A DNA stretch of 32,451 nt from CAUJIW01 sp963205175 (GCA_041060555.1 JBEUDS010000031.1); one strand, 5' to 3'. Shown: positions 23,129-31,902, counted from the stretch's first letter. Translations and numbers: made by a program. Notes: generated by a model from the sequence alone, not told the origin.

Positions 23129-24361
23129 TCACGCAGCCGTTGCCGCGGTGGCAGCGGCAGCGAAGTCGCCCTTCACGAAAGCCTCCGGGCGGTAGACCGC
23201 GAGCGCGAGACGCTCTTCGGCCAGGACCGTCACCAGGTTCTTGCGGAAGTTCTGGTCGTCCTCGGTCGAGATCTCGACCATGGCGTCCATGCGGTCGAAG
23301 ATCTGTGCCCCCAGCTGGAAGGCGCCGGTCAGGAACTTGCCCGTCGCCATCGACTGCGTTGCAACCACCGGCTGGCCCCAGAGAGTCGGCGAGAGGTTGC
23401 CCTGCGGATTGCCGATGATGAACTGGCCGGTGGTGTCCTTGAGCAGTTCGATCGCCGCCCAGTCCGACGGATGCAGCACGACGCCCGTCGACATCAGCTC
23501 GGAAAGAGCCGTCTGCAGCATGGCGAGGCGCAGGACATCGATGCGGGTGACAGGCGCCGGGATCGTGATCGGCGGCGCAAAGGCGGTGGCCTGGGTGTAG
23601 ACGCCATGCAGATCGGTGCCGGTGCCGCCGCCGTTCAGCAGCTGGTTCTCTTCAACGAGCGCCAGGCCATAGGTCAGGCGGCCGTCGATGTAGGACTGCA
23701 GCATCGGCACGTCGTCAAGGATCTGGCGCGTTGCCAGAACCCAGTGGGCGATCGTGGTGACGCTGCTGGTCACGACATCGAACTTGATGTCGGTCTGCGG
23801 CTTGGTGGCACCGGCGGTTTCCGAAACGGTGGCCGCTGCATTGGTGAAGCCGGTTTCCTTCACATACTGGACGGCGTTGCTGTTGGTGCGGCCCGGGGTC
23901 AGCAGGTCGCGGACCGTCAAGCGGCGCTGGCCAGGGGTGATGATCCCCGGCTGACGATCGGGCACGATGAGGTCGCCGGCCGAGCCATTGGCATCGGTCG
24001 TAAGGGCAGAGACGATCGCCTTGACCTCGACACTGGCGCGGCCACGGGCGGTCTTGCTGTTCAGAAAGGGCTTGATCGAGTCGGACGAAACGACGCGTTC
24101 ACCGATGGTGCGATAGTCGGAGCGTTCGTCATCCTGCTTCTTGCGGGCGAGCTTCTGCTCGACCTCGTCGAGGCGGGCCTTGGCTTCATTCAGCGCGGTC
24201 AGCGCCTCGTCGGCCAGTTGCTTGGTCGCGGCCGAGAGCTCTTCACCCTTGGCAGCCTTGCCCAGCGCCTCTTCAGCGATGGCTTTTACTTGGTCATGGC
24301 GCGTATCGAACGCAGCCTTCACTTCTTGCGCCAACTGATCGGCGCTCTTGGTCTCAGTCAT
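23129..24361 (-). CDS. HK97-type major capsid protein
   Basis: The protein has 410 residues. A helical, charged N-terminal delta-like domain (about 1-80, coiled coil about 25-76) is followed by the capsid fold with motifs such as GSAGDLIVPDRQPGII, ETAGATKPQTDIKFD and VLHPSDWAAIELLKD. The delta domain is normally removed by the adjacent prohead protease; the cut is expected near residues 100-112 but cannot be fixed here. GGAG lies 8 bases before the ATG. The protein forms the icosahedral shell. Confidence 0.94.
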   Translation of the reverse strand: MTETKSADQLAQEVKAAFDTRHDQVKAIAEEALGKAAKGEELSAATKQLADEALTALNEAKARLDEVEQKLARKKQDDERSDYRTIGERVVSSDSIKPFLNSKTARGRASVEVKAIVSALTTDANGSAGDLIVPDRQPGIITPGQRRLTVRDLLTPGRTNSNAVQYVKETGFTNAAATVSETAGATKPQTDIKFDVVTSSVTTIAHWVLATRQILDDVPMLQSYIDGRLTYGLALVEENQLLNGGGTGTDLHGVYTQATAFAPPITIPAPVTRIDVLRLAMLQTALSELMSTGVVLHPSDWAAIELLKDTTGQFIIGNPQGNLSPTLWGQPVVATQSMATGKFLTGAFQLGAQIFDRMDAMVEISTEDDQNFRKNLVTVLAEERLALAVYRPEAFVKGDFAAAATAATAA

Positions 24362-24385
24362 GGGATTGCTCCGTAGGAGGTGGGG

Positions 24386-25045
24386 TCAGCTGCGGATTTG
24401 CGCAGCGAGAGCCGACAGGAAGTCGGTTGTGGACTCACTGCCGGACTCACTCCGGAGCAGCGATTTGAGGCCTTTGCCCGCGATTGCGGTGGCCTGGCTT
24501 TTCGAGAACCCTGCCTCGCGCAGGAAATTCTCAAAATCTGGGAGCGACGGCAGGATCTGCCCGTCCGTAACGGTCTTAACCGCCGTCACCTTGGCCTCGG
24601 TGTTCATGGGCATGGTGACGAGGCTGATTTCGCGAAGATCGATCTTCTTGAGGCGCAGCACGCCGGCCTTGTAGGGGTCGGGTGCGGCACCGCCCTTGGG
24701 GATGGTGTAGCCGATCGAGAGGCCTCCAAGCGCACCGTGCTTAAGCTTGCCATAGGCCCGCTGGGCGACGGGATCGCCGTCGAGGATCAGCTGACCGCGA
24801 ACGAACAGGCCGCGGTCATCTTCGAAGATATCACGCCAGACGCCGATCGGCTCGCGCTGGTCGTGCTGCCAGAGCATCGGAATGCCCCAGCCTTCGGCGC
24901 GGGCCTTGGCGACGCTCTCCCGGAAAGCGCCCGGTTCGATGAGATCGCCGCCCTGGTCGACATTGCCGAAGGTCGAGGCGTAGCCCTCGAACTGCCCGGT
25001 GTCCTGAAGATCACTGGATTTGAGGGTCAGGGTGAGATGTTTCAT
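24386..25045 (-). CDS. HK97 prohead protease (peptidase U35/S78-like)
   Basis: The protein has 219 residues. His61 (MLWQHDQREPIG), Ser110 (ALGGLSIGY) and Glu139 (LREISLVTMP) fit the catalytic set of HK97-type proteases. The N-terminal FEGYASTFGNVDQGGDLIEPG is typical. It cleaves the capsid delta domain during maturation. ATGA overlap with the portal gene shows coupling. The Ser-rich C-terminus (about 165-219) may be a self-cleaved targeting tail. Confidence 0.93.
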   Translation of the reverse strand: MKHLTLTLKSSDLQDTGQFEGYASTFGNVDQGGDLIEPGAFRESVAKARAEGWGIPMLWQHDQREPIGVWRDIFEDDRGLFVRGQLILDGDPVAQRAYGKLKHGALGGLSIGYTIPKGGAAPDPYKAGVLRLKKIDLREISLVTMPMNTEAKVTAVKTVTDGQILPSLPDFENFLREAGFSKSQATAIAGKGLKSLLRSESGSESTTDFLSALAAQIRS

Positions 25046-26289
25046 TTAGGGGGCTCCGATGGGGCATTCGCTCCGGTTGGCGGCAGCAATCCTGCCTGGC
25101 TGATGGGCACGTTCTGCATCTGCATGCGGGGGACATCGCCGCCTTCGACGGGCGGCAGGTTCTCAAGGGCGCGGACCTCGTTGATGGTCATCACGCCGCT
25201 TCCCAGCATCGACTGGTAAAAGGAGGCACGCGCCGCGCTGTCACCGCGCAACAGACCTTCAAGGTTGAACTCGATAACAAGGCCCGCCTGCCGGTCGGCT
25301 GGCGAGAGCAACTGCTTGGCGAGCGCCTGTTCGATACGTTTCAGGCGCCGCCGCAGCGTGAACTTCTGGAAGCCCAGGGTCTGTTGTTCGAGCCCCGTGC
25401 CCCAGCTGGTGGTCTTCTCGGTGTGACCAACCATGAAGGGCGGCACACCGAAAAAGCGGCAGGCCTCCTCGACCGAGAAGGCCCGGCTTTGCAGCATCTG
25501 CGCGTCTTCCGGGCTGATCGAGAGCTGGACCCAGTCCATCCCCCGGTCGAGTAGCATTGGCCGCCCGGCATTGATCGCGCCCGCAAACTTCTCCTGCAGC
25601 AGTTCTTCGGCCTGCTTGCGCTGATCGAGAGTCAGGCTGTCGGCAGTCTTGAGGAGCCCCGAGGGCCGCACCCCGTTGCGGAAGGTGTCGCCCGATGCTC
25701 GCTCGATCGCCTGAGCCAATCCGAAGGTCTGGCGGCCGAAGCTGAGGGTTGAGAGACCGCCCAGCGGGTTGCCCCCGAAGCCACGGATGTGGAGCATGTT
25801 GTCCTGGCCGACGATCGAGCGCACCCCATTGTCGGACCACTCATATTCGAGGCTGCCGTCGCGCACACGGCGCACGGTCATCAGCTCGGGGGCTATAGGG
25901 ACGCTGAGCGCCACCACCCGGCCATTGCTGCCCCGGATAATCTCGGCATAGGCATTGCCGTTCAGCTCAATGCAGGCGCAGATGAACTCCCAGAAATCGA
26001 CCGCGGTCTGGTCGGCGTTCGGGCTGTCATGCAGGATCCGGTAGAGTGGATGGTCCGTTGCGACTGCCCTTGCGCCGCCCCTGGTCCGGTAGACCATGAG
26101 CGGCAGCGAGGCGATTGTGCCGGCCAGCAGGTTGACGCAGGCCCATGCCGAGGCGAGCCCCAGCACCGAGCTGGTCGAAACCAGTTCACCGGTCGTGGTC
26201 GTGCGGCCACCTGCGGGCTGCACCAACCGCGGATCAGTGAGGCCAATGGAGCGCGCGAGGTAGCCGAGCGCCTTTTGAAAGAGGTTCAT
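25042..26289 (-). CDS. HK97-family phage portal protein
   Basis: From ATG 26289, which overlaps the terminase stop (ATGA), the protein has 415 residues. Typical portal segments are VLGLASAWACVNLLAGTIAS, NMLHIRGFGGNPLGGLS and EEACRFFGVPPFMVG, the last being a portal hallmark. The dodecamer forms the DNA entry channel. The C-terminus is Pro-rich. A longer frame to 26424 extends into the terminase gene and is rejected. Confidence 0.94.
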   Translation of the reverse strand: MNLFQKALGYLARSIGLTDPRLVQPAGGRTTTTGELVSTSSVLGLASAWACVNLLAGTIASLPLMVYRTRGGARAVATDHPLYRILHDSPNADQTAVDFWEFICACIELNGNAYAEIIRGSNGRVVALSVPIAPELMTVRRVRDGSLEYEWSDNGVRSIVGQDNMLHIRGFGGNPLGGLSTLSFGRQTFGLAQAIERASGDTFRNGVRPSGLLKTADSLTLDQRKQAEELLQEKFAGAINAGRPMLLDRGMDWVQLSISPEDAQMLQSRAFSVEEACRFFGVPPFMVGHTEKTTSWGTGLEQQTLGFQKFTLRRRLKRIEQALAKQLLSPADRQAGLVIEFNLEGLLRGDSAARASFYQSMLGSGVMTINEVRALENLPPVEGGDVPRMQMQNVPISQAGLLPPTGANAPSEPPK

Positions 26290-28106
26290 GCGAGGCTCTT
26301 CAGCCAATCGTCGATGGAGCCGGAGGTATCGCCTGCCATCGCTGCCCCCACTGCCATGCACAGCGCGACGGCTGCGTCGATCTTGTTGATGGCCCGCTGC
26401 TTGGAGAGCCACTTGTTGTCCCACCGGTCGGTTTCGGTGACCGCCGACATCATCGCGGAAATGAGGACCGGATTGCGTTTGAGCCGAATGCGGCCCTCAA
26501 GGATCAGTTCTTCCAGATGCCGGAGCGAGCCCGGCATCCAGAGGCCTTCGGTCATCTCGCCTGCGGGCTTGGCCCGCTTGGTGCCGCCCTGTGGGTGCTC
26601 GACAAAGGCGAGGTCCAGCCCGAGTTCGGCGACTTCCTCCTCGAACCGGCGGAAGGCGTAGCGGTCGTAGGCGACCGCCTCGACCCGGTAGTCCGACGCC
26701 AGCTCAGCCAGCGCCTGCGCCACATGGCGAAAGCTGATGTTCTCGCCGGCCGGGGCGTTAAGGAACCCGTCTGCGACCCACAGGTCGTAGGGCTGCTTGT
26801 CGCGCAGCACGCGTGCGCTCAGCGTGTCGCCCGGCGTCCAGACCTCGACCCATGCGTCAAAGCAGGGTTTGCCGTCTTTCTCGCCATTGCGCTGAACGGC
26901 AGCCAGCGCGGTCAAATCCCGGTTCTGGCTGAGGTCGAGCCCGAGCCAGACGGGTGGTCCAGCCTTAGGTTCGAACTCCGCCAGCAGCGGTTCAAGCGTT
27001 GCCCGCGCCATCCAGGCGGTCTCGGCATCGGTCCACACGCAGAAGTGAAGTCGCAGGATGCCGTTCAATTGCCCCGGGATGGCTTTGGCCTGGGCCACGA
27101 CTTCCGAGAGGTATTGCTCGGTGATCGTGACGCCCAGCAGCGGGTTCGCCTTGATCCAGCAGCTGGGGTCGGTCAGCGGATCGTCGCCCTCGTCGAGCGC
27201 ACAAACATAGCTGAACGTGGTGTCGTCGATGACCTGACCCAGAAAGGTCGGGTCGGTCACGGCATCGGGATTACCGGCCGCCACCCGGATCGCGTGTTCG
27301 TGTTCCTCCCATGCGACCGAATTGCGGTCGGAGCCCGAGTTGGTGATCATAAACAGCAGCGGTTCGCGGCGGAACTTGAAGCCGCGTTCCAGCATCTCGA
27401 TGATCGAGCGGTCAGGCAGCTCGTGGATCTCGTCCGCCAGCACGAAATAGGGGCGCGGTCCGGAACCGGTCTTGCCTGTATCCCGCGACACTGGGCGAAA
27501 AAACGATCCCGAACCATGGTGCGCGATATTGAATTCACGCCCCGGTCCGCCCGAGAATTCCAGCCGCCGCGCCAATGCCGGCGACTGGCGGACCATCTTC
27601 ACCGCGTCGGCGAAGAGAATGCCCGCCTGTTCGCGTTTGGCGGCTGCGGCATAGATCTGGGCACCGGCTTCACCGGCCGCCGTCATCCCGAACAGGCCGA
27701 TGCCGCCCGCGACCGGCGATTTGCCGTTACCCTTGCCCTGTTCGATGTAGGCCCGGCGGAACCGCCGGCGGCCGTCAGCCCGTTTCCAGCCGAACAGGCT
27801 GCCGATGATGAAGGCCTGGCTTGGCTCCAGCCGGAAGGGCTGGCCCTCGAACTGGCCTTCGGAGAGCTTCAGCACCTCCTCGAAGAACCCGAAGGCGTGG
27901 TTTGCAGCCTCGAGATCGAACCGGATCCCGTCGGTGCGCTTGAGGTCGTCGAGGTGTCGGCGACAGGCATTGCGCACGTGCGGTCCGGCAATGATCTCCC
28001 CGGCAGCAACCGCGCGGGCGTAGTCGGTCGTCCGGTCAGCTGAAGAAGCGGTCGGCTGGGTCGGCGCCTTCCGACGTCGCCTCGGCTGAGATTCTGCTTC
28101 TGGCAC
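26286..28106 (-). CDS. Terminase large subunit
   Basis: The protein has 606 residues. The ATPase has an atypical Walker A EQGKGNGKS (122-130) and Walker B FVLADE (221-226). The nuclease acidic residues are D391 (LGLDLSQNRD), D481 (VAYDRYAFR) and D577 (INKIDAAVAL). It packages DNA into the prohead and cuts it. GTG 28106 is the only upstream start; a weak GGGATG lies about 9 bases before it. It overlaps the small terminase by 71 bp, which is long for this operon. The first 25 residues are low complexity, so a later unusual start cannot be excluded. Confidence 0.94.
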   Translation of the reverse strand: MPEAESQPRRRRKAPTQPTASSADRTTDYARAVAAGEIIAGPHVRNACRRHLDDLKRTDGIRFDLEAANHAFGFFEEVLKLSEGQFEGQPFRLEPSQAFIIGSLFGWKRADGRRRFRRAYIEQGKGNGKSPVAGGIGLFGMTAAGEAGAQIYAAAAKREQAGILFADAVKMVRQSPALARRLEFSGGPGREFNIAHHGSGSFFRPVSRDTGKTGSGPRPYFVLADEIHELPDRSIIEMLERGFKFRREPLLFMITNSGSDRNSVAWEEHEHAIRVAAGNPDAVTDPTFLGQVIDDTTFSYVCALDEGDDPLTDPSCWIKANPLLGVTITEQYLSEVVAQAKAIPGQLNGILRLHFCVWTDAETAWMARATLEPLLAEFEPKAGPPVWLGLDLSQNRDLTALAAVQRNGEKDGKPCFDAWVEVWTPGDTLSARVLRDKQPYDLWVADGFLNAPAGENISFRHVAQALAELASDYRVEAVAYDRYAFRRFEEEVAELGLDLAFVEHPQGGTKRAKPAGEMTEGLWMPGSLRHLEELILEGRIRLKRNPVLISAMMSAVTETDRWDNKWLSKQRAINKIDAAVALCMAVGAAMAGDTSGSIDDWLKSLA

Positions 28107-28518
28107 TGGGCGTCATCCCGAATTCTGCGGCGTAGCGCATCATGTCCGCAGCGGCCTTGTTGGCGGTGCCGACCAGCGGGTTCTGGATGGCGTTGCCGTT
28201 GGACGTCTTGATCATCAGGCCGCCCGTCAGCTGGTCTTTCTCGGCCATCTTGGCGATCGCGCGCTCCGCCTGGACCCAGCGGCCATAGGCCTGAGCGTAG
28301 GCAGCGAGGGCCGCGCGATCGACCTCGGACAGGAGGCCGATCCGGTGCAGCCAGTGGGCAACTCGGTTCCATTCCTCGAGCGCATCGGCGGTCAAATGGG
28401 GCGGCGGTGCCGGCAGTGCCGCAGGTACAGCGGCCTCCATGCGGTTGAGCGGTCGCTTGCCGCGATTACCCTCGATCAGCTTCAGATGGGTTGGTTTGGG
28501 TTTCGTTCCGGGCTTCAT
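28036..28518 (-). CDS. Terminase small subunit, P27 family
   Basis: The protein has 160 residues. MKPGTKPKPTHLKLIEGNRG and LPAPPPHLTADALEEWNRVA are hallmarks of P27-type small terminases, followed by helical oligomerisation segments. It recognises the packaging site and recruits the large subunit. Its ATG 28518 is four bases past the stop of the +1 methyltransferase frame (28522), which supports that frame as the true end of the upstream gene. Confidence 0.92.
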   Translation of the reverse strand: MKPGTKPKPTHLKLIEGNRGKRPLNRMEAAVPAALPAPPPHLTADALEEWNRVAHWLHRIGLLSEVDRAALAAYAQAYGRWVQAERAIAKMAEKDQLTGGLMIKTSNGNAIQNPLVGTANKAAADMMRYAAEFGMTPSARSRISAEATSEGADPADRFFS

Positions 28519-29635
28519 CCGTCATACCTTGGTTGCTCCGATGCCGGACGAGCTGAGACGCGAGAGTTCGCAGCGCATGCGCCGCAACCAGGGGGACCAC
28601 TCCATTTCCGCAAAGTCGAAGCCGGTCCACCCGGTGGGCCAGCCCATCAGCGCCTCGACGAACAGCGGGTTCAAGGTCCGGCGCGTATCCGAGGTATCTG
28701 TCCCACGCGGCGGTGTCGTCAGGACCTGGCGGCCAAGCAGGCCGTTCACCGGCACATTGGCAAGACTGGTCGACCCATCCTTGTAGTCCCGGGCCGTCGG
28801 GGTCATCCATATAGCCGCCACATGGGTAAGGTCCGCCGTCCTGCGGTTGCCCGCACTCGGTTTGCTCCCGTCGCTGGCCATCGGCGTCGGCCACTGGGCC
28901 GCAACCTCCTGCAGGTCCGGGCCACCGGCTCCCCGTTCCGCGCGTTTCGAGTTCGGTCCTCCCGTAGTCGCCTTCGGTGTCGGCCAGTCCCGCGCCATGC
29001 GATCCAGACCCAGTTCGTGCTTCCGTTCGCCGCCGCGACTGCGAAAGCTGTCCGTCTGCGGCGTTGGCCAGATCGTCATCTTCGCGCATTGCAAGGATGA
29101 ACAGGCGCTCGCGCCGGTGCGGTGCGCCGACTTCCGCCGCCGTAAACAATCCTGCCGCAACGACGTAGCCCATGCCGACCAGCTCTCGGGCGACTTCGGG
29201 AAACCCGAGGCGCAGATGATTGGCGACATTTTCGAGGAAGATGATCGGGGGGGCGCACTCGCGGATGATGCGCGCAACGTGCGGCCAGAGATGGCGCGGA
29301 TCAGCTTCGCCGAGGCGCCGCCCGGCAACCGAGAATGGCTGGCACGGGTAGCCCGCAGTGAGGATATCCACGAGGCCGCGCCATGGTCGGCCGTCGAAGG
29401 TGGTAATGTCGTCCCAGACAGGTGCCGGATCCAAGGCCTTGTCTGCCATCCGCGCCACGAGAGTGGCTGCTGCGAAGGCTTCCCGCTCGACGTAACCCAC
29501 AGTCCTGTATCCGGGACAGGCGATGTGGAGCCCGAGGTCGAGCCCGCCGGCACCGGCGCACAGGGAGAGGCCGTGCAGGCATGCGTCAACGCGCCCCGGA
29601 TCGTATCCGGGGGGAGATAGAGCCATGTCATGCAC
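28466..29635 (-). CDS. C5-cytosine DNA methyltransferase (Dcm-like), probable frameshift inside
   Basis: In one frame the product has 389 residues. Motif I is SLCAGAGGLDLG (24-35), motif IV is GYPCQPFS with catalytic Cys98, motif VI is ENV (135-137), motif VIII is RRERLF (174-179) and motif X-like is GNGVVP (343-348). It methylates cytosine in phage DNA, perhaps to evade host restriction. The start may be GTG 29635 or ATG 29626. After about residue 188 the codon bias falls sharply in this frame and is strong in the +1 frame (28522-29080). This frame also overruns the small terminase start by 53 bp. So the true product may be this N-terminus with the +1 C-terminus, or the gene may be broken. 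Motif X in this frame argues the other way. Confidence 0.8.
   Translation of the reverse strand: MHDMALSPPGYDPGRVDACLHGLSLCAGAGGLDLGLHIACPGYRTVGYVEREAFAAATLVARMADKALDPAPVWDDITTFDGRPWRGLVDILTAGYPCQPFSVAGRRLGEADPRHLWPHVARIIRECAPPIIFLENVANHLRLGFPEVARELVGMGYVVAAGLFTAAEVGAPHRRERLFILAMREDDDLANAADGQLSQSRRRTEARTGSGSHGAGLADTEGDYGRTELETRGTGSRWPGPAGGCGPVADADGQRREQTECGQPQDGGPYPCGGYMDDPDGPGLQGWVDQSCQCAGERPAWPPGPDDTAAWDRYLGYAPDLEPAVRRGADGLAHRVDRLRLCGNGVVPLVAAHALRTLASQLVRHRSNQGMTDEARNETQTNPSEADRG
28522..29080 (-). other. Alternative +1 frame of the methyltransferase C-terminus (WPTP repeats)
   Basis: This frame is +1 relative to the motif frame. It reads four W-x-T-P units (IWPTPQTDS, DWPTPKATTGGPN, QWPTPMASDGSKP, IWMTPTARDYKDG), then LNPLFVEALMGWPTGWTG and a stop at 28522. 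This pattern is familiar from phage methyltransferase-like proteins. In the 30 codons at 28576-28665, 28 end in G or C, against about 16 of 30 in the other frame. The open frame extends upstream to 29880, but that part is a shadow. Confidence 0.65.
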
Positions 29636-29639
29636 GTTG

Positions 29640-30881
29640 TTACCGCGGTTGTTCGCTGACGTCGGCGAAGGTTCGCCCGTCGGCTTCGAGGGTGGCGGCC
29701 TGGCCGGTAAAGTCCTGCCAGCGTTTGATTGTCACGTCGACGTAGGCCGGATTCAGCTCGATCGCGTGGACCGAACGGCCGGTCATTTCGCCAGCAATGA
29801 TCGTGGTACCGGAGCCTGAAAACGGCTCGTAGACAGCCTGGCCTGGGCTGGAATTGTTCTCGATCGGGCGCTTCATGCACTCGACCGGCTTCTGGGTGCC
29901 GTGACCCGTCTCGTTCTTCTTGGGCTTGGCAATGTGCCAGACGGTCGTCTGCTTACGGTCTCCAGCCCAGTGCCCCTTGGCGCCCTTCTTCACGGCGTAC
30001 CAGCAGGGCTCATGTTCCCAGTGATAATCGCCGCGCGAGAGGACCAATTGGCCCTTGTCCCAGATGATCTGGGAGCGGAGCTGGAAGCCGCTGGCGGCAA
30101 GGCTGTCGCCGACCACGCCGGCGAACAGGCCGGCGTGCCAGACATAGGCGACGTCGCCCGGAAACAGGGCCCAGGCCTCGCGCCAGTCGGCCTTGTCGTC
30201 GTTCAGAACCTTGCCCTTGGCCGAGCCGCTGGCAGCGACGCCTGCTTGCTCCCGCCAGGCCGGATCATATTCCACGCCGTAAGGCGGATCGGTGACCATC
30301 AGGTGGGGAGAAACGCCGTTCAGGGCCTTTGTGACGATATCGGCATCGGTGCTGTCACCGCAGACCAGCCGGTGCTTGCCAAGCACCCAGACATCGCCGG
30401 GCTTGGCAATTGGGTCGACTGGCACCTCGGGAATTTCGTCGGGATCAGTCAGGCCCTCGGTTTTCTCCGCCAGCAGCTTCGACAACTCGTCGTCCGAGAA
30501 ACCGGTCAGCATCAGGTCGAAGTCGAAGCCCTGCAGGTCACCTAGTTCGACCGCGAGCAGTTCGAGGTCCCATCCGGCGTTCAGCGCCAGCTTGTTGTCG
30601 GCGATGACGTAGGCCTTCTTCTGGGCCTCGCTCCAGCCCTTGGCGACCATGGTCGGGATCTGCGTAAGGCCCAGCTTGCGCGCCGCCAGCAGGCGGCCGT
30701 GACCGGCGATCAGGCCGCCGTCCTCGTCGACCAGCACCGGGTTGGTCCAGCCCCATTCGCGGATCGAGGCCGCGATTTGCGCGACCTGTTCGTCCGAGTG
30801 GGTGCGGGAATTGCGCGCGTAGGGCGTGATCTTTTCAATGGGCCAGAACTCACTGTTCTGGGCCGGCCAATCTTGCGACAT
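29640..30881 (-). CDS. ParB-domain DNA adenine/N4-cytosine methyltransferase
   Basis: The protein has 413 residues. The N-terminus (about 10-110) is ParB/sulfiredoxin-like (ITPYARNSRTHSDEQVAQ, LIAGHGRLLAARKLG). The catalytic domain has DPPY (198-201) before EPFSGSG (352-358), the beta-class order, and TQKPVE between them. Beta-class enzymes make N6-methyladenine or N4-methylcytosine. AAAGGAG before ATG 30881 is a strong ribosome-binding site. Such fusions are common in phages upstream of terminase and probably protect or mark phage DNA. Confidence 0.92.
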   Translation of the reverse strand: MSQDWPAQNSEFWPIEKITPYARNSRTHSDEQVAQIAASIREWGWTNPVLVDEDGGLIAGHGRLLAARKLGLTQIPTMVAKGWSEAQKKAYVIADNKLALNAGWDLELLAVELGDLQGFDFDLMLTGFSDDELSKLLAEKTEGLTDPDEIPEVPVDPIAKPGDVWVLGKHRLVCGDSTDADIVTKALNGVSPHLMVTDPPYGVEYDPAWREQAGVAASGSAKGKVLNDDKADWREAWALFPGDVAYVWHAGLFAGVVGDSLAASGFQLRSQIIWDKGQLVLSRGDYHWEHEPCWYAVKKGAKGHWAGDRKQTTVWHIAKPKKNETGHGTQKPVECMKRPIENNSSPGQAVYEPFSGSGTTIIAGEMTGRSVHAIELNPAYVDVTIKRWQDFTGQAATLEADGRTFADVSEQPR

Positions 30882-30916
30882 GGCGCTCCTTTGGGTGAGC
30901 GCCGCTGTCGGCGCCG

Positions 30917-31282
30917 TCAGTCGGCCTGTTCGGCCTCGATTGCAAAGTGGGTCACAAAGCCCGTCAGGTAGGGCAGGCCCTTGGGAATGCCGGTTTCGCG
31001 AGCGGTGTTGCGGCTGATGGTCCAGCCCATCCAGCGGGCGATGGCGGCGTCGATCGCCGCCTTGGGATCAAGGCCGGCGTGGATCCCGTTGTGCACGTCG
31101 TCGGCGAAGTGGCGGCCGTGGCGGCTGTCGAGAAAGTCCCGCACCCCTTCAGGGGTCGCACCGGTGGCCTTGGCAACCGCCGGAAAAGCGATGCCCCACG
31201 CTGCCTCTGCATCCGTGAACCCGGCAGTCGAGCCGTAAAAACCCCAGGCTTCGTTGCGGGTCGGAAGGTGCGAGTTGGGCAT
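30917..31282 (-). CDS. Conserved-looking phage protein, function unknown
   Basis: The protein has 121 residues. Recognisable segments are VRDFLDSRHGRHFADDV and PKGLPYLTGFVTHFAIE, a plan found in short phage and plasmid proteins without an assigned role. There is no membrane segment or cysteine cluster. GGAG lies 6 bases before ATG 31282. It precedes the ParB-methyltransferase gene by 35 bp, so it is probably in the same operon. Confidence 0.78.
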   Translation of the reverse strand: MPNSHLPTRNEAWGFYGSTAGFTDAEAAWGIAFPAVAKATGATPEGVRDFLDSRHGRHFADDVHNGIHAGLDPKAAIDAAIARWMGWTISRNTARETGIPKGLPYLTGFVTHFAIEAEQAD

Positions 31283-31466
31283 GTCAGTCTCCGTGGTTGG
31301 CGAAGACGACTAACGCTCTGTTCGCAGGCACTATCCAGTCAAATAGACGGTTTTCCGTCACTTTCCCGGGTTCCACCCCCGGTCGCTAACTCGCGGGCGC
31401 GAAAAGTTTGGGCCAGGCGCGGTTTCCCCTCCCGAGGCCCCAGACTTTTGACCTCCCCCCGGGGGA
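31283..31466. other. 184-bp non-coding region between HNH and the next gene
   Basis: It holds an imperfect inverted repeat (AAAAGT at 31402-31407 to GGGCC, against GGCCCC to ACTTTT ending 31449), which on the minus strand ends in TTTT and may be a terminator. Next to it is a C-run/G-run, CCCCCCGGGGG (31455-31465). As an unusual non-coding stretch beside HNH, it could also contain part of the packaging (cos) site; that is a guess. Confidence 0.4.
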
Positions 31467-31733
31467 TCAGCCGATCGGCCAGCCATCGGGGCCGGTGCCG
31501 ACCGTCCGGCGTAGCCCGAACTGCTCGGCCGTGCGGGCTTGGTGGCAGTCGGCGCACAGGCAGCGGATGTTGCTGTCGTCATCGCTGCCACCCTTGGTGA
31601 GCGGCACGATGTGATCGGGAACGGTTGCCTCGCGAACGATACCCTTGGCAGCGCAATCCCGGCAGAGCGGTTCAGCCCGTAATCGTCGCAGACGCTGCGC
31701 AACTGCCCGACGTCCCCGTTGCCGTTCAGCCAT
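31467..31733 (-). CDS. HNH endonuclease
   Basis: From ATG 31733 the protein has 88 residues; a TTG 31739 is also possible. Zinc cysteines are C24, C27, C60 and C63. The active-site pattern is DHIVPLTKGG (H41), SNIRCLC (N55) and ADCH (H64). HNH proteins next to terminase genes in HK97-like phages assist DNA cutting during packaging. Here two methyltransferase genes and one unknown gene separate it from terminase, which is unusual. No strong ribosome-binding site is seen. Confidence 0.9.
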   Translation of the reverse strand: MAERQRGRRAVAQRLRRLRAEPLCRDCAAKGIVREATVPDHIVPLTKGGSDDDSNIRCLCADCHQARTAEQFGLRRTVGTGPDGWPIG

Positions 31734-31902
31734 GCGCAACGCCTGAAACGAACAACGCCCGGAAGCTGGTGGGCTCCGGGCGCAGTTCTCAATCCTCTAT
31801 TTCGGAAGGCCTACAGCATCGGGCAAGTCCAGTCAATGCGAAATTCAGCAATAATACAATAGATTCAGTTTGTTACTTCACTTGATGGGCGAGTAAATCT
31901 GA
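31734..31902. other. AT-richer intergenic region before HNH, with a hairpin
   Basis: This 169-bp gap holds an 8-bp hairpin, CGCCCGGA/TCCGGGCG (31756-31763 and 31775-31782), followed on the minus strand by the weakly T-rich TTGTTCGTTTC. Upstream in transcription is an AT-rich patch (about 31840-31880). The layout fits a promoter or weak terminator for the HNH-late operon. I find no convincing -35/-10 pair. Confidence 0.35.

Noticed and set aside
29080..29880. Upstream part of the 452-residue +1 frame over the methyltransferase
   Set aside because: In this part the other frame carries motifs I to VIII and good codon bias, so only the part after about 29,080 is considered real.
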